Assembly: GCF_029784155.1 (NCBI RefSeq)
Contig: NW_026597344.1
Span: 1-64,000, forward strand
DNA length: 64,000 nt
Direction of reading: 5' to 3'
Source of the DNA: Uranotaenia lowii
Taxonomy: Eukaryota > Arthropoda > Insecta > Diptera > Culicidae
Shown here: positions 1 through 12,427 of the stretch, in pieces
Numbering within the stretch: the stretch's first letter is position 1
Layout of the letters: each line of letters opens with the position of its first letter
Notes under the pieces: generated by a model
Database searches by the model: none
The model's input: only the letters and a program-made list of their open reading frames with translations
What the model was told of the DNA's origin: nothing
Made by a program: the position numbers and the translations under genes

Positions 1-612
1 CAATATACTTTAAATAAAATTATTATTTTTCTACATTTTATAGAAGCTTAGATATAAAATTGTGTCTTAGTTATTTTTCTGGAGCCTCCGAACCGTAGGA
101 AACACCTGAACCGTAGGAACCGTTCGATCCGTTCGAACCGTAGAAACCGTCCAAGCTGTACAAATTGTCCAAATCGTTCAAATTAATCCAGAAACTTAGA
201 AATTCAATAAACTTTAAATGAAATAATTATTTTTCTGAATTTTATAGAAGCTTAGATATAAAATTGTGTCTTAGTTATTTTTCTGGAACCTCCGAACCGT
301 AGGAAACACCTGAACCGTAGGAACCGTTCGATCCGTTCGAACCGTAGAAACCGTCCAAGCTGTACAAATTGTCCAAATCGTTCAAATTAATCCAGAAACT
401 TAGAAATTCAATAAACTTTAAATGAAATAATTATTTTTCTGAATTTTATAGAAGCTTAGATATAAAATTGTGTCTTAGTTATTTTTCTGGAGCCTCCGAA
501 CCGTAGGAAACACCTGAACCGTAGGAACCGTTCGATCCGTTCGAACCGTAGAAACCGTCCAAGCTGTACAAATTGTCCAAATCGTTCAAATTAATCCAGA
601 AACTTAGAAATT

Positions 613-1633
613 CAATGAACATTAAATAAAATTATTATTTTTCTGCATTTTATATAAGCTTAGATATAAAATTGTGTCTTAGTTATTTTTCTGGAGCCTC
701 CGAACCGTAGGAAACACCTGAACTGTAGGAACCGTTCGATCCGTTCGAACCGTAGAAACCGTCCAAGCTGTACAAATTATCCAAATCGTTCAAATTAATC
801 CAGAAACTTAGAAATTCAATAAACTTTAAATGAAATAATTATTTCTCTACATTTTATAGAAGCTTAGATAAAAAATTGTGTCTTAGTTATTTTTCTGGAG
901 CCTCCGAACCGTAGGAAACACCTGAACCGTAGGAACCGTTCGATCCGTTCGAACCGTAGAAACCGTCCAAGCTGTACAAATTGTCCAAATCGTTCAAATT
1001 AATCCAGAAACTTAGAAATTCAATAAACTTTAAATGAAATAATTATTTTTCTGAATTTTATAGAAGCTTAGATATAAAATTGTGTCTTAGTTATTTTTTC
1101 TGGAACCTCCGAACCGTAGGAAACACCTGAACCGTAGGAACCGTTCGATCCGTTCGAACCGTAGAAACCGTCCAAGCTGTACAAATTGTCCAAATCGTTC
1201 AAATTAATCCAGAAACTTAGAAATTCAATAAACTTTAAATGAAATAATTATTTCTCTACATTTTATAGAAGCTTAGATAAAAAATTGTGTCTTAGTTATT
1301 TTTCTGGAGCCTCCGAACCGTAGGAAACACCTGAACCGTAGGAACCGTTCGATCCGTTCGAACCGTAGAAACCGTCCAAGCTGTACAAATTATCCAAATC
1401 GTTCAAATTAATCCAGAAACTTAGAAATTCAATAAACTTTAAATGAAATAATTATTTCTCTACATTTTATAGAAGCTTAGATAAAAAATTGTGTCTTAGT
1501 TATTTTTCTGGAGCCTCCGAACCGTAGGAAACACCTGAACCGTAGGAACCGTTCGATCCGTTCGAACCGTAGAAACCGTCCAAGCTGTACAAATTGTCCA
1601 AATCGTTCAAGTTAATCCAGAAACTTAGAAATT
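613..1633 (+). repeat. Five-monomer block, copy 1
   Basis: Order C1 (gaactgtagg, attatcc), B, A1a, B (attatcc), B. The same order with the same marker alleles returns at 2840-3859, 2,227 bases downstream. This copy has an extra T in the run at 1094-1099 and caagtt for caaatt near 1608. Confidence 0.85.
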
Positions 1634-1837
1634 CAATGAACATTAAATAAAATTATTATTTTTCTGCATTTTATAGAAGCTTAGATATAAAATTGTGTCT
1701 TAGTTATTTTTCTGGAGCCTCCGAACCGTAGGAAACACCTGAACCGTAGGAACCGTTCGATCCGTTCGAACCGTAGAAACCGTCCAAGCTGTACAAATTG
1801 TCCAAATCGTTCAAATTAATCCAGAAACTTAGAAATT

Positions 1838-2032
1838 CAATGAACATTAAATAAAATTATTATTTTTCTGCATTTTATATAAGCTTAGATATAAAATTGT
1901 GTCTTAGTTATTTTTCTGGAGCCTCCGAACCGTAGGAAACACCTGAACCGTAGGAACCGTTCGAACCGTAGAAACCGTCCAAGCTGTACAAATTGTCCAA
2001 ATCGTTCAAATTAATCCAGAAACTAAGAAATT
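1838..2032 (+). repeat. 195-bp monomer, C1 type, one 9-mer lost
   Basis: The ladder reads gaaccgttc then gaaccgtag directly: the word gatccgttc is missing, so exactly one 9-base unit has gone. The next unit starts in phase at 2033. Confidence 0.95.
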
Positions 2033-2440
2033 CAATGAACATTAAATAAAATTATTATTTTTCTGCATTTTATATAAGCTTAGATATAAAATTGTGTCTT
2101 AGTTATTTTTCTGGAGCCTCCGAACCGTAGGAAACACCTGAACCGTAGGAACCGTTCGATCCGTTCGAACCGTAGAAACCGTCCAAGCTGTACAAATTGT
2201 CCAAATCGTTCAAATTAATCCAGAAACTTAGAAATTCAATAAACTTTAAATGAAATAATTATTTTTCTGAATTTTATAGAAGCTTAGATATAAAATTGTG
2301 TCTTAGTTATTTTTCTGGAGCCTCCGAACCGTAGGAAACACCTGAACCGTAGGAACCGTTCGATCCGTTCGAACCGTAGAAACCGTCCAAGCTGTACAAA
2401 TTGTCCAAATCGTTCAAATTAATCCAGAAACTTAGAAATT

Positions 2441-2635
2441 CAATGAACATTAAATAAAATTATTATTTTTCTGCATTTTATATAAGCTTAGATATAAAAT
2501 TGTGTCTTAGTTATTTTTCTGGAGCCTCCGAACCGTAGGAAACACCTGAACCGTAGGAACCGTTCGAACCGTAGAAACCGTCCAAGCTGTACAAATTGTC
2601 CAAATCGTTCAAATTAATCCAGAAACTTAGAAATT
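2441..2635 (+). repeat. 195-bp monomer, C1 type, one 9-mer lost
   Basis: The same 9-bp loss as in the unit at 1838, again in a C1 background, two monomers further on. The two probably share one event spread by exchange. Confidence 0.95.
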
Positions 2636-2839
2636 CAATAAACTTTAAATGAAATAATTATTTTTCTGAATTTTATAGAAGCTTAGATATAAAATTGTGT
2701 CCTAGTTATTTTTCTGGAGCCTCCGAACAGTAGGAAACACCTGAACCGTAGGAACCGTTCGATCCGTTCGAACCGTAGAAACCGTCCAAGCTGTACAAAT
2801 TGTCCAAATCGTTCAAATTAATCCAGAAACTTAGAAATT

Positions 2840-3859
2840 CAATGAACATTAAATAAAATTATTATTTTTCTGCATTTTATATAAGCTTAGATATAAAATT
2901 GTGTCTTAGTTATTTTTCTGGAGCCTCCGAACCGTAGGAAACACCTGAACTGTAGGAACCGTTCGATCCGTTCGAACCGTAGAAACCGTCCAAGCTGTAC
3001 AAATTATCCAAATCGTTCAAATTAATCCAGAAACTTAGAAATTCAATAAACTTTAAATGAAATAATTATTTCTCTACATTTTATAGAAGCTTAGATAAAA
3101 AATTGTGTCTTAGTTATTTTTCTGGAGCCTCCGAACCGTAGGAAACACCTGAACCGTAGGAACCGTTCGATCCGTTCGAACCGTAGAAACCGTCCAAGCT
3201 GTACAAATTGTCCAAATCGTTCAAATTAATCCAGAAACTTAGAAATTCAATAAACTTCAAATGAAATAATTATTTTTCTGAATTTTATAGAAGCTTAGAT
3301 ATAAAATTGTGTCTTAGTTATTTTTCTGGAACCTCCGAACCGTAGGAAACACCTGAACCGTAGGAACCGTTCGATCCGTTCGAACCGTAGAAACCGTCCA
3401 AGCTGTACAAATTGTCCAAATCGTTCAAATTAATCCAGAAACTTAGAAATTCAATAAACTTTAAATGAAATAATTATTTCTCTACATTTTATAGAAGCTT
3501 AGATAAAAAATTGTGTCTTAGTTATTTTTCTGGAGCCTCCGAACCGTAGGAAACACCTGAACCGTAGGAACCGTTCGATCCGTTCGAACCGTAGAAACCG
3601 TCCAAGCTGTACAAATTATCCAAATCGTTCAAATTAATCCAGAAACTTAGAAATTCAATAAACTTTAAATGAAATAATTATTTCTCTACATTTTATAGAA
3701 GCTTAGATAAAAAATTGTGTCTTAGTTATTTTTCTGGAGCCTCCGAACCGTAGGAAACACCTGAACCGTAGGAACCGTTCGATCCGTTCGAACCGTAGAA
3801 ACCGTCCAAGCTGTACAAATTGTCCAAATCGTTCAAATTAATCCAGAAACTTAGAAATT
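2840..3859 (+). repeat. Five-monomer block, copy 2
   Basis: Repeats 613-1633: C1 (gaactgtagg, attatcc), B, A1a, B (attatcc), B. It differs from copy 1 by lacking the extra T, by aacttcaaatg in the unit at 3248, and by the usual caaatt at the end. It is followed by C2 where copy 1 is followed by the C-like unit. Confidence 0.85.
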
Positions 3860-4541
3860 CAATGAACATTAAATAAAATTATTATTTTTCTGCATTTTAT
3901 ATAAGCTTAGATATAAAAGTGTGTCTTAGTTATTTTTCTGGAGCCTCCGAACCGTAGGAAACACCTGAACCGTAGGAACCGTTCGATCCGTTCGAACCGT
4001 AGAAACCGTCCAAGCTGTACAAATTGTCCAAATCGTTCAAATTAATCCAGAAACTTAGAAATTCAATAAACTTTAAATGAAATAATTATTTTTCTGAATT
4101 TTATAGAAGCTTAGATATAAAATTGTGTCTTAGTTATTTTTCTGGAACCTCCGAACCGTAGGAAACACCTGAACCGTAGGAACCGTTCGATCCGTTCGAA
4201 CCGTAGAAACCGTCCAAGCTGTACAAATTGTCCAAATCGTTCAAATTAATCCAGAAACTTAGAAATTCAATAAACTTTAAATGAAATAATTATTTTTCTG
4301 AATTTTATAGAAGCTTAGATAAAAAATTGTGTCTTAGTTATTTTTCTGGAGCCTCCGAACCGTAGGAAACACCTGAACCGTAGGAACCGTTCGATCCGTT
4401 CGAACCGTAGAAACCGTCCAAGCTGTACAAATTGTCCAAATCGTTCAAATTAATCCAGAAACTTAGAAATTCAATGAACATTAAATAAAATTATTATTTT
4501 TCTGCATTTTATATAAGCTTAGATATAAAATTGTGTCTTAG

Positions 4542-4685
4542 TTATTTTTCTGGAGCCTCCGAACCGTAGGAAACACCTGAACCGTAGGAACCGTTCGATC
4601 CGTTCGAACCGTAGAAACCGTCCAAGCTGTACAAATTGTCCAAATCGTTCAAATTAATCCAGAAACTTAGAAATTCAATGAACAT
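4542..4685 (-). other. 47-codon minus-strand open frame (example; not supported as a gene)
   Basis: An ATG exists in this frame only where a C monomer follows (caatgaacat gives ATG on the minus strand). From 4685 leftward the frame reads 47 codons and ends at TAA (4542-4544). After a short hydrophobic start the 9-bp ladder is read as three-residue steps: NDL, DNL, YSL, DGF, YGS, NGS, NGS, YGS, GVS, YGS, EAP. The Gly and Ser positions vary mostly at third codon positions between steps. In most monomers there is no ATG. Across copies most ladder mutations change the residue, and the aagctttac allele creates a stop. A coding origin of the ladder is possible; a working gene is not supported. Confidence 0.1.
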
Positions 4686-5899
4686 TAAATAAAATTATTA
4701 TTTTTCTGCATTTTATATAAGCTTAGATATAAAATTGTGTCTTAGTTATTTTTCTGGAGCCTCCGAACCGTAGGAAACACCTGAACTGTAGGAACCGTTC
4801 GATCCGTTCGAACCGTAGAAACCGTCCAAGCTGTACAAATTGTCCAAATCGTTCAAATTAATCCAGAAACTTAGAAATTCAATAAACTTTAAATGAAATA
4901 ATTATTTCTCTACATTTTATAGAAGCTTAGATAAAAAATTGTGTCTTAGTTATTTTTCTGGAGCCTCCGAACCGTAGGAAACACCTGAACCGTAGGAACC
5001 GTTCGATCCGTTCGAACCGTAGAAACCGTCCAAGCTGTACAAATTATCCAAATCGTTCAAATTAATCCAGAAACTTAGAAATTCAATAAACTTTAAATGA
5101 AATAATTATTTCTCTACATTTTATATAAGCTTAGATAAAAAATTGTGTCTTAGTTATTTTTCTGGAGCCTCCGAACCGTAGGAAACACCTGAACCGTAGG
5201 AACCGTTCGATCCGTTCGAACCGTAGAAACCGTCCAAGCTGTACAAATTATCCAAATCGTTCAAATTAATCCAGAAACTTAGAAATTCAATAAACTTTAA
5301 ATGAAATAATTATTTCTCTACATTTTATAGAAGCTTGGATAAAAAATTGTGTCTTAGTTATTTTTCTGGAGCCTCCGAACCGTAGGAAACACCTGAACTG
5401 TAGGAACCGTTCGATCCGTTCGAACCGTAGAAACCGTCCAAGCTGTACAAATTGTCCAAATCGTTCAAATTAATCCAGAAACTTAGAAATTCAATGAACA
5501 TTAAATAAAATTATTATTTTTCTGCATTTTATATAAGCTTAGATATAAAATTGTGTCTTAGTTATTTTTCTGGAGCCTCCGAACCGTAGGAAACACCTGA
5601 ACCGTAGGAACCGTTCGATCCGTTCGAACCGTAGAAACCGTCCAAGCTGTACAAATTGTCCAAATCGTTCAAATTAATCCAGAAACTTAGAAATTCAATG
5701 AACATTAAATAAAATTATTATTTTTCTGCATTTTATATAAGCTTAGATATAAAATTGTGTCTTAGTTATTTTTCTGGAGCCTCCGAACCGTAGGAAACAC
5801 CTGAACTGTAGGAACCGTTCGATCCGTTCGAACCGTAGAAACCGTCCAAGCTGTACAAATTGTCCAAATCGTTCAAATTAATCCAGAAACTTAGAAATT

Positions 5900-8347
5900 C
5901 AATAAACTTTAAATGAAATAATTATTTCTCTACATTTTATAGAAGCTTAGATAAAAAATTGTGTCTTAGTTATTTTTCTGGAGCCTCCGAACCGTAGGAA
6001 ACACCTGAACCGTAGGAACCGTTCGATCCGTTCGAACCGTAGAAACCGTCCAAGCTGTACAAATTGTCCAAATCGTTCAAATTAATCCAGAAACTTAGAA
6101 ATTCAATATACTTTAAATAAAATTCTTATTTTTCTACATTTTATAGAAGCTTAGATATAAAATTGTGTCTTAGTTATTTTTCTGGAGCCTCCGAACCGTA
6201 GGAAACACCTGAACCGTAGGAACCGTTCGATCCGTTCGAACCGTAGAAACCGTCCAAGCTGTACAAATTGTCCAAATCGTTCAAATTAATCCAGAAACTT
6301 AGAAATTCAATAAACTTTAAATGAAATAATTATTTTTCTGAATTTTATAGAAGCTTAGATAAAAAATTGTGTCTTAGTTATTTTTCTGGAGCCTCCGAAC
6401 CGTAGGAAACACCTGAACCGTAGGAACCGTTCGATCCGTTCGAACCGTAGAAACCGTCCAAGCTGTACAAATTGTCCAAATCGTTCAAATTAATCCAGAA
6501 ACTTAGAAATTCAATGAACATTAAATAAAATTATTATTTTTCTGCATTTTATATAAGCTTAGATATAAAATTGTGTCTTAGTTATTTTTCTGGAGCCTCC
6601 GAACCGTAGGAAACACCTGAACCGTAGGAACCGTTCGATCCGTTCGAACCGTAGAAACCGTCCAAGCTGTACAAATTGTCCAAATCGTTCAAATTAATCC
6701 AGAAACTTAGAAATTCAATGAACATTAAATAAAATTATTATTTTTCTGCATTTTATATAAGCTTAGATATAAAAGTGTGTCTTAGTTATTTTTCTGGAGC
6801 CTCCGAACCGTAGGAAACACCTGAACCGTAGGAACCGTTCGATCCGTTCGAACCGTAGAAACCGTCCAAGCTGTACAAATTGTCCAAATCGTTCAAATTA
6901 ATCCAGAAACTTAGAAATTCAATAAACTTTAAATGAAATAATTATTTTTCTGAATTTTATAGAAGCTTAGATATAAAATTGTGTCTTAGTTATTTTTCTG
7001 GAGCCTCCGAACCGTAGGAAACACCTGAACCGTAGGAACCGTTCGATCCGTTCGAACCGTAGAAACCGTCCAAGCTGTACAAATTGTCCAAATCGTTCAA
7101 ATTAATCCAGAAACTTAGAAATTCAATAAACTTTAAATGAAATAATTATTTCTCTACATTTTATAGAAGCTTAGATAAAAAATTGTGTCTTAGTTATTTT
7201 TCTGGAGCCTCCGAACCGTAGGAAACACCTGAACCGTAGGAACCGTTCGATCCGTTCGAACCGTAGAAACCGTCCAAGCTGTACAAATTATCCAAATCGT
7301 TCAAATTAATCCAGAAACTTAGAAATTCAATAAACTTTAAATGAAATAATTATTTCTCTACATTTTATAGAAGCTTAGATAAAAAATTGTGTCTTAGTTA
7401 TTTTTCTGGAGCCTCCGAACCGTAGGAAACACCTGAACCGTAGGAACCGTTCGATCCGTTCGAACCGTAGAAACCGTCCAAGCTGTACAAATTGTCCAAA
7501 TCGTTCAAATTAATCCAGAAACTTAGAAATTCAATGAACATTAAATAAAATTATTATTTTTCTGCATTTTATATAAGCTTAGATATAAAAGTGTGTCTTA
7601 GTTATTTTTCTGGAGCCTCCGAACCGTAGGAAACACCTGAACCGTAGGAACCGTTCGATCCGTTCGAACCGTAGAAACCGTCCAAGCTGTACAAATTGTC
7701 CAAATCGTTCAAATTAATCCAGAAACTTAGAAATTCAATAAACTTTAAATGAAATAATTATTTCTCTACATTTTATAGAAGCTTAGATAAAAAATTGTGT
7801 CTTAGTTATTTTTCTGGAGCCTCCGAACCGTAGGAAACACCTGAACCGTAGGAACCGTTCGATCCGTTCGAACCGTAGAAACCGTCCAAGCTGTACAAAT
7901 TGTCCAAATCGTTCAAATTAATCCAGAAACTTAGAAATTCAATATACTTTAAATAAAATTCTTATTTTTCTGAATTTTATAGAAGCTTAGATATAAAATT
8001 GTGTCTTAGTTATTTTTCTGGAGCCTCCGAACCGTAGGAAACACCTGAACCGTAGGAACCGTTCGATCCGTTCGAACCGTAGAAACCGTCCAAGCTGTAC
8101 AAATTGTCCAAATCGTTCAAATTAATCCAGAAACTTAGAAATTCAATATACTTTAAATAAAATTCTTATTTTTCTACATTTTATAGAAGCTTAGATATAA
8201 AATTGTGTCTTAGTTATTTTTCTGGAGCCTCCGAACCGTAGGAAACACCTGAACCGTAGGAACCGTTCGATCCGTTCGAACCGTAGAAACCGTCCAAGCT
8301 GTACAAATTGTCCAAATCGTTCAAATTAATCCAGAAACTTAGAAATT
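5900..8347 (+). repeat. Twelve-monomer higher-order block, copy 1
   Basis: Order B, D1, A2, C1, C2, A1, B (attatcc), B, C2, B, E2, D1. The same twelve units with the same alleles recur at 9572-12019, an offset of 3,672 bases or 18 monomers. I saw no difference by eye. It is followed by A1 with cttggtt and ccttcg (8348), whereas copy 2 is followed by C2. Confidence 0.9.
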
Positions 8348-9571
8348 CAATAAACTTTAAATGAAATAATTATTTTTCTGAATTTTATAGAAGCTTAGAT
8401 ATAAAATTGTGTCTTGGTTATTTTTCTGGAGCCTTCGAACCGTAGGAAACACCTGAACCGTAGGAACCGTTCGATCCGTTCGAACCGTAGAAACCGTCCA
8501 AGCTGTACAAATTGTCCAAATCGTTCAAATTAATCCAGAAACTTAGAAATTCAATAAACTTTAAATGAAATAATTATTTTTCTGAATTTTATAGAAGCTT
8601 AGATATAAAATTGTGTCTTAGTTATTTTTCTGGAGCCTCCGAACCGTAGGAAACACCTGAACCGTAGGAACCGTTCGATCCGTTCGAACCGTAGAAACCG
8701 TCCAAGCTGTACAAATTGTCCAAATCGTTCAAATTAATCCAGAAACTTAGAAATTCAATGAACATTAAATAAAATTATTATTTTTCTGCATTTTATATAA
8801 GCTTAGATATAAAATTGTGTCTTAGTTATTTTTCTGGAGCCTCCGAACCGTAGCAAACACCTGAACCGTAGGAACCGTTCGATCCGTTCGAACCGTAGAA
8901 ACCGTCCAAGCTGTACAAATTGTCCAAATCGTTCAAATTAATCCAGAAACTTAGAAATTCAATATACTTTAAATAAAATTATTATTTTTCTGCATTTTAT
9001 ATAAGCTTAGATATAAAATTGTGTCTTAGTTATTTTTCTGGAGCCTCCGAACCGTAGGAAACACCTGAACCGTAGGAACCGTTCGATCCGTTCGAACCGT
9101 AGAAACCGTCCAAGCTGTACAAATTGTCCAAATCGTTCAAATTAATCCAGAAACTTAGAAATTCAATAAACTTTAAATGAAATAATTATTTTTCTGAATT
9201 TTATAGAAGCTTAGATATAAAATTGTGTCTTAGTTATTTTTCTGGAGCCTCCGAACCGTAGGAAACACCTGAACCGTAGGAACCGTTCGATCCGTTCGAA
9301 CCGTAGAAACCGTCCAAGCTGTACAAATTGTCCAAATCGTTCAAATTAATCCAGAAACTTAGAAATTCAATAAACTTTAAATGAAATAATTATTTCTCTA
9401 CATTTTATAGAAGCTTAGATAAAAAATTGTGTCTTAGTTATTTTTCTGGAGCCTCCGAACCGTAGGAAACACCTGAACCGTAGGAACCGTTCGATCCGTT
9501 CGAACCGTAGAAACCGTCCAAGCTGTACAAATTATCCAAATCGTTCAAATTAATCCAGAAACTTAGAAATT
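8348..9571 (+). repeat. Six monomers between the two twelve-monomer blocks
   Basis: Order: A1g (cttggtt and ccttcg, written g), A1, C1 with gtagcaaac, a D/C hybrid at 8960, A1, B (attatcc). The A1g unit is the marker monomer that reappears at 12224, 13040 and 32615, and as half of a hybrid at 31799. The C at 8854 (gtagcaaac) was seen nowhere else. Confidence 0.85.
8960..9163 (+). repeat. Hybrid monomer, D start and C body
   Basis: Begins caatatacttt like D but continues aattatta, ctgcattt and tataag like C1. The switch lies in the first 25 bases. It looks like the product of exchange or short-tract conversion between a D and a C unit. Confidence 0.75.
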
Positions 9572-12019
9572 CAATAAACTTTAAATGAAATAATTATTTC
9601 TCTACATTTTATAGAAGCTTAGATAAAAAATTGTGTCTTAGTTATTTTTCTGGAGCCTCCGAACCGTAGGAAACACCTGAACCGTAGGAACCGTTCGATC
9701 CGTTCGAACCGTAGAAACCGTCCAAGCTGTACAAATTGTCCAAATCGTTCAAATTAATCCAGAAACTTAGAAATTCAATATACTTTAAATAAAATTCTTA
9801 TTTTTCTACATTTTATAGAAGCTTAGATATAAAATTGTGTCTTAGTTATTTTTCTGGAGCCTCCGAACCGTAGGAAACACCTGAACCGTAGGAACCGTTC
9901 GATCCGTTCGAACCGTAGAAACCGTCCAAGCTGTACAAATTGTCCAAATCGTTCAAATTAATCCAGAAACTTAGAAATTCAATAAACTTTAAATGAAATA
10001 ATTATTTTTCTGAATTTTATAGAAGCTTAGATAAAAAATTGTGTCTTAGTTATTTTTCTGGAGCCTCCGAACCGTAGGAAACACCTGAACCGTAGGAACC
10101 GTTCGATCCGTTCGAACCGTAGAAACCGTCCAAGCTGTACAAATTGTCCAAATCGTTCAAATTAATCCAGAAACTTAGAAATTCAATGAACATTAAATAA
10201 AATTATTATTTTTCTGCATTTTATATAAGCTTAGATATAAAATTGTGTCTTAGTTATTTTTCTGGAGCCTCCGAACCGTAGGAAACACCTGAACCGTAGG
10301 AACCGTTCGATCCGTTCGAACCGTAGAAACCGTCCAAGCTGTACAAATTGTCCAAATCGTTCAAATTAATCCAGAAACTTAGAAATTCAATGAACATTAA
10401 ATAAAATTATTATTTTTCTGCATTTTATATAAGCTTAGATATAAAAGTGTGTCTTAGTTATTTTTCTGGAGCCTCCGAACCGTAGGAAACACCTGAACCG
10501 TAGGAACCGTTCGATCCGTTCGAACCGTAGAAACCGTCCAAGCTGTACAAATTGTCCAAATCGTTCAAATTAATCCAGAAACTTAGAAATTCAATAAACT
10601 TTAAATGAAATAATTATTTTTCTGAATTTTATAGAAGCTTAGATATAAAATTGTGTCTTAGTTATTTTTCTGGAGCCTCCGAACCGTAGGAAACACCTGA
10701 ACCGTAGGAACCGTTCGATCCGTTCGAACCGTAGAAACCGTCCAAGCTGTACAAATTGTCCAAATCGTTCAAATTAATCCAGAAACTTAGAAATTCAATA
10801 AACTTTAAATGAAATAATTATTTCTCTACATTTTATAGAAGCTTAGATAAAAAATTGTGTCTTAGTTATTTTTCTGGAGCCTCCGAACCGTAGGAAACAC
10901 CTGAACCGTAGGAACCGTTCGATCCGTTCGAACCGTAGAAACCGTCCAAGCTGTACAAATTATCCAAATCGTTCAAATTAATCCAGAAACTTAGAAATTC
11001 AATAAACTTTAAATGAAATAATTATTTCTCTACATTTTATAGAAGCTTAGATAAAAAATTGTGTCTTAGTTATTTTTCTGGAGCCTCCGAACCGTAGGAA
11101 ACACCTGAACCGTAGGAACCGTTCGATCCGTTCGAACCGTAGAAACCGTCCAAGCTGTACAAATTGTCCAAATCGTTCAAATTAATCCAGAAACTTAGAA
11201 ATTCAATGAACATTAAATAAAATTATTATTTTTCTGCATTTTATATAAGCTTAGATATAAAAGTGTGTCTTAGTTATTTTTCTGGAGCCTCCGAACCGTA
11301 GGAAACACCTGAACCGTAGGAACCGTTCGATCCGTTCGAACCGTAGAAACCGTCCAAGCTGTACAAATTGTCCAAATCGTTCAAATTAATCCAGAAACTT
11401 AGAAATTCAATAAACTTTAAATGAAATAATTATTTCTCTACATTTTATAGAAGCTTAGATAAAAAATTGTGTCTTAGTTATTTTTCTGGAGCCTCCGAAC
11501 CGTAGGAAACACCTGAACCGTAGGAACCGTTCGATCCGTTCGAACCGTAGAAACCGTCCAAGCTGTACAAATTGTCCAAATCGTTCAAATTAATCCAGAA
11601 ACTTAGAAATTCAATATACTTTAAATAAAATTCTTATTTTTCTGAATTTTATAGAAGCTTAGATATAAAATTGTGTCTTAGTTATTTTTCTGGAGCCTCC
11701 GAACCGTAGGAAACACCTGAACCGTAGGAACCGTTCGATCCGTTCGAACCGTAGAAACCGTCCAAGCTGTACAAATTGTCCAAATCGTTCAAATTAATCC
11801 AGAAACTTAGAAATTCAATATACTTTAAATAAAATTCTTATTTTTCTACATTTTATAGAAGCTTAGATATAAAATTGTGTCTTAGTTATTTTTCTGGAGC
11901 CTCCGAACCGTAGGAAACACCTGAACCGTAGGAACCGTTCGATCCGTTCGAACCGTAGAAACCGTCCAAGCTGTACAAATTGTCCAAATCGTTCAAATTA
12001 ATCCAGAAACTTAGAAATT
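9572..12019 (+). repeat. Twelve-monomer higher-order block, copy 2
   Basis: Repeats 5900-8347 unit for unit (B, D1, A2, C1, C2, A1, B with attatcc, B, C2, B, E2, D1), including the attatcc allele in the seventh unit. On the left the copies part at the preceding monomer (B with attatcc here, C1 with gaactgtagg at 5696). Confidence 0.9.
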
Positions 12020-12427
12020 CAATGAACATTAAATAAAATTATTATTTTTCTGCATTTTATATAAGCTTAGATATAAAAGTGTGTCTTAGTTATTTTTCTG
12101 GAGCCTCCGAACCGTAGGAAACACCTGAACCGTAGGAACCGTTCGATCCGTTCGAACCGTAGAAACCGTCCAAGCTGTACAAATTGTCCAAATCGTTCAA
12201 ATTAATCCAGAAACTTAGAAATTCAATAAACTTTAAATGAAATAATTATTTTTCTGAATTTTATAGAAGCTTAGATATAAAATTGTGTCTTGGTTATTTT
12301 TCTGGAGCCTTCGAACCGTAGGAAACACCTGAACCGTAGGAACCGTTCGATCCGTTCGAACCGTAGAAACCGTCCAAGCTGTACAAATTGTCCAAATCGT
12401 TCAAATTAATCCAGAAACTTAGAAATT
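12020..12427 (+). repeat. C2 and A1g monomers before the super-block
   Basis: Two units. With the preceding D1 (11816) they form D1, C2, A1g, which is repeated exactly in type at 12632-13243 and 32207-32818. The A1g unit at 12224 is where homology to the second super-block copy begins: the unit at 31799 shares its cttggtt and ccttcg but not its start. Confidence 0.85.

Larger units (their letters stand above)
1..5899 (+). repeat. Left zone: diverse A/B/C monomers
   Basis: Twenty-nine monomers in order: D-like, A1a, A1, C1, B, A1a(+T), B, B, C-like, C1 with 9-bp loss, C1, A1, C1 with 9-bp loss, A1, C1, B, A1a, B, B, C2, A1a, A2, C1, C1, B, B, B, C1, C1 (a marks ggaacctcc in place of ggagcctcc). 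The first unit combines a D start with aattatta instead of aattctta; unit 1634 is C with tagaag. Two marker mutations are confined here: ggaacctcc (205, 1021, 3248, 4064) and gaactgtagg (613, 2840, 4676, 5288, 5696). True D units do not appear before 6104. This is the most heterogeneous zone and may be closer to an array edge, which is inference. Confidence 0.9.

Noticed and set aside
1..5899. Array edge
   Set aside because: The left zone is more diverse, as edges often are, but the first base is already inside a normal-length monomer and no flanking sequence is visible.
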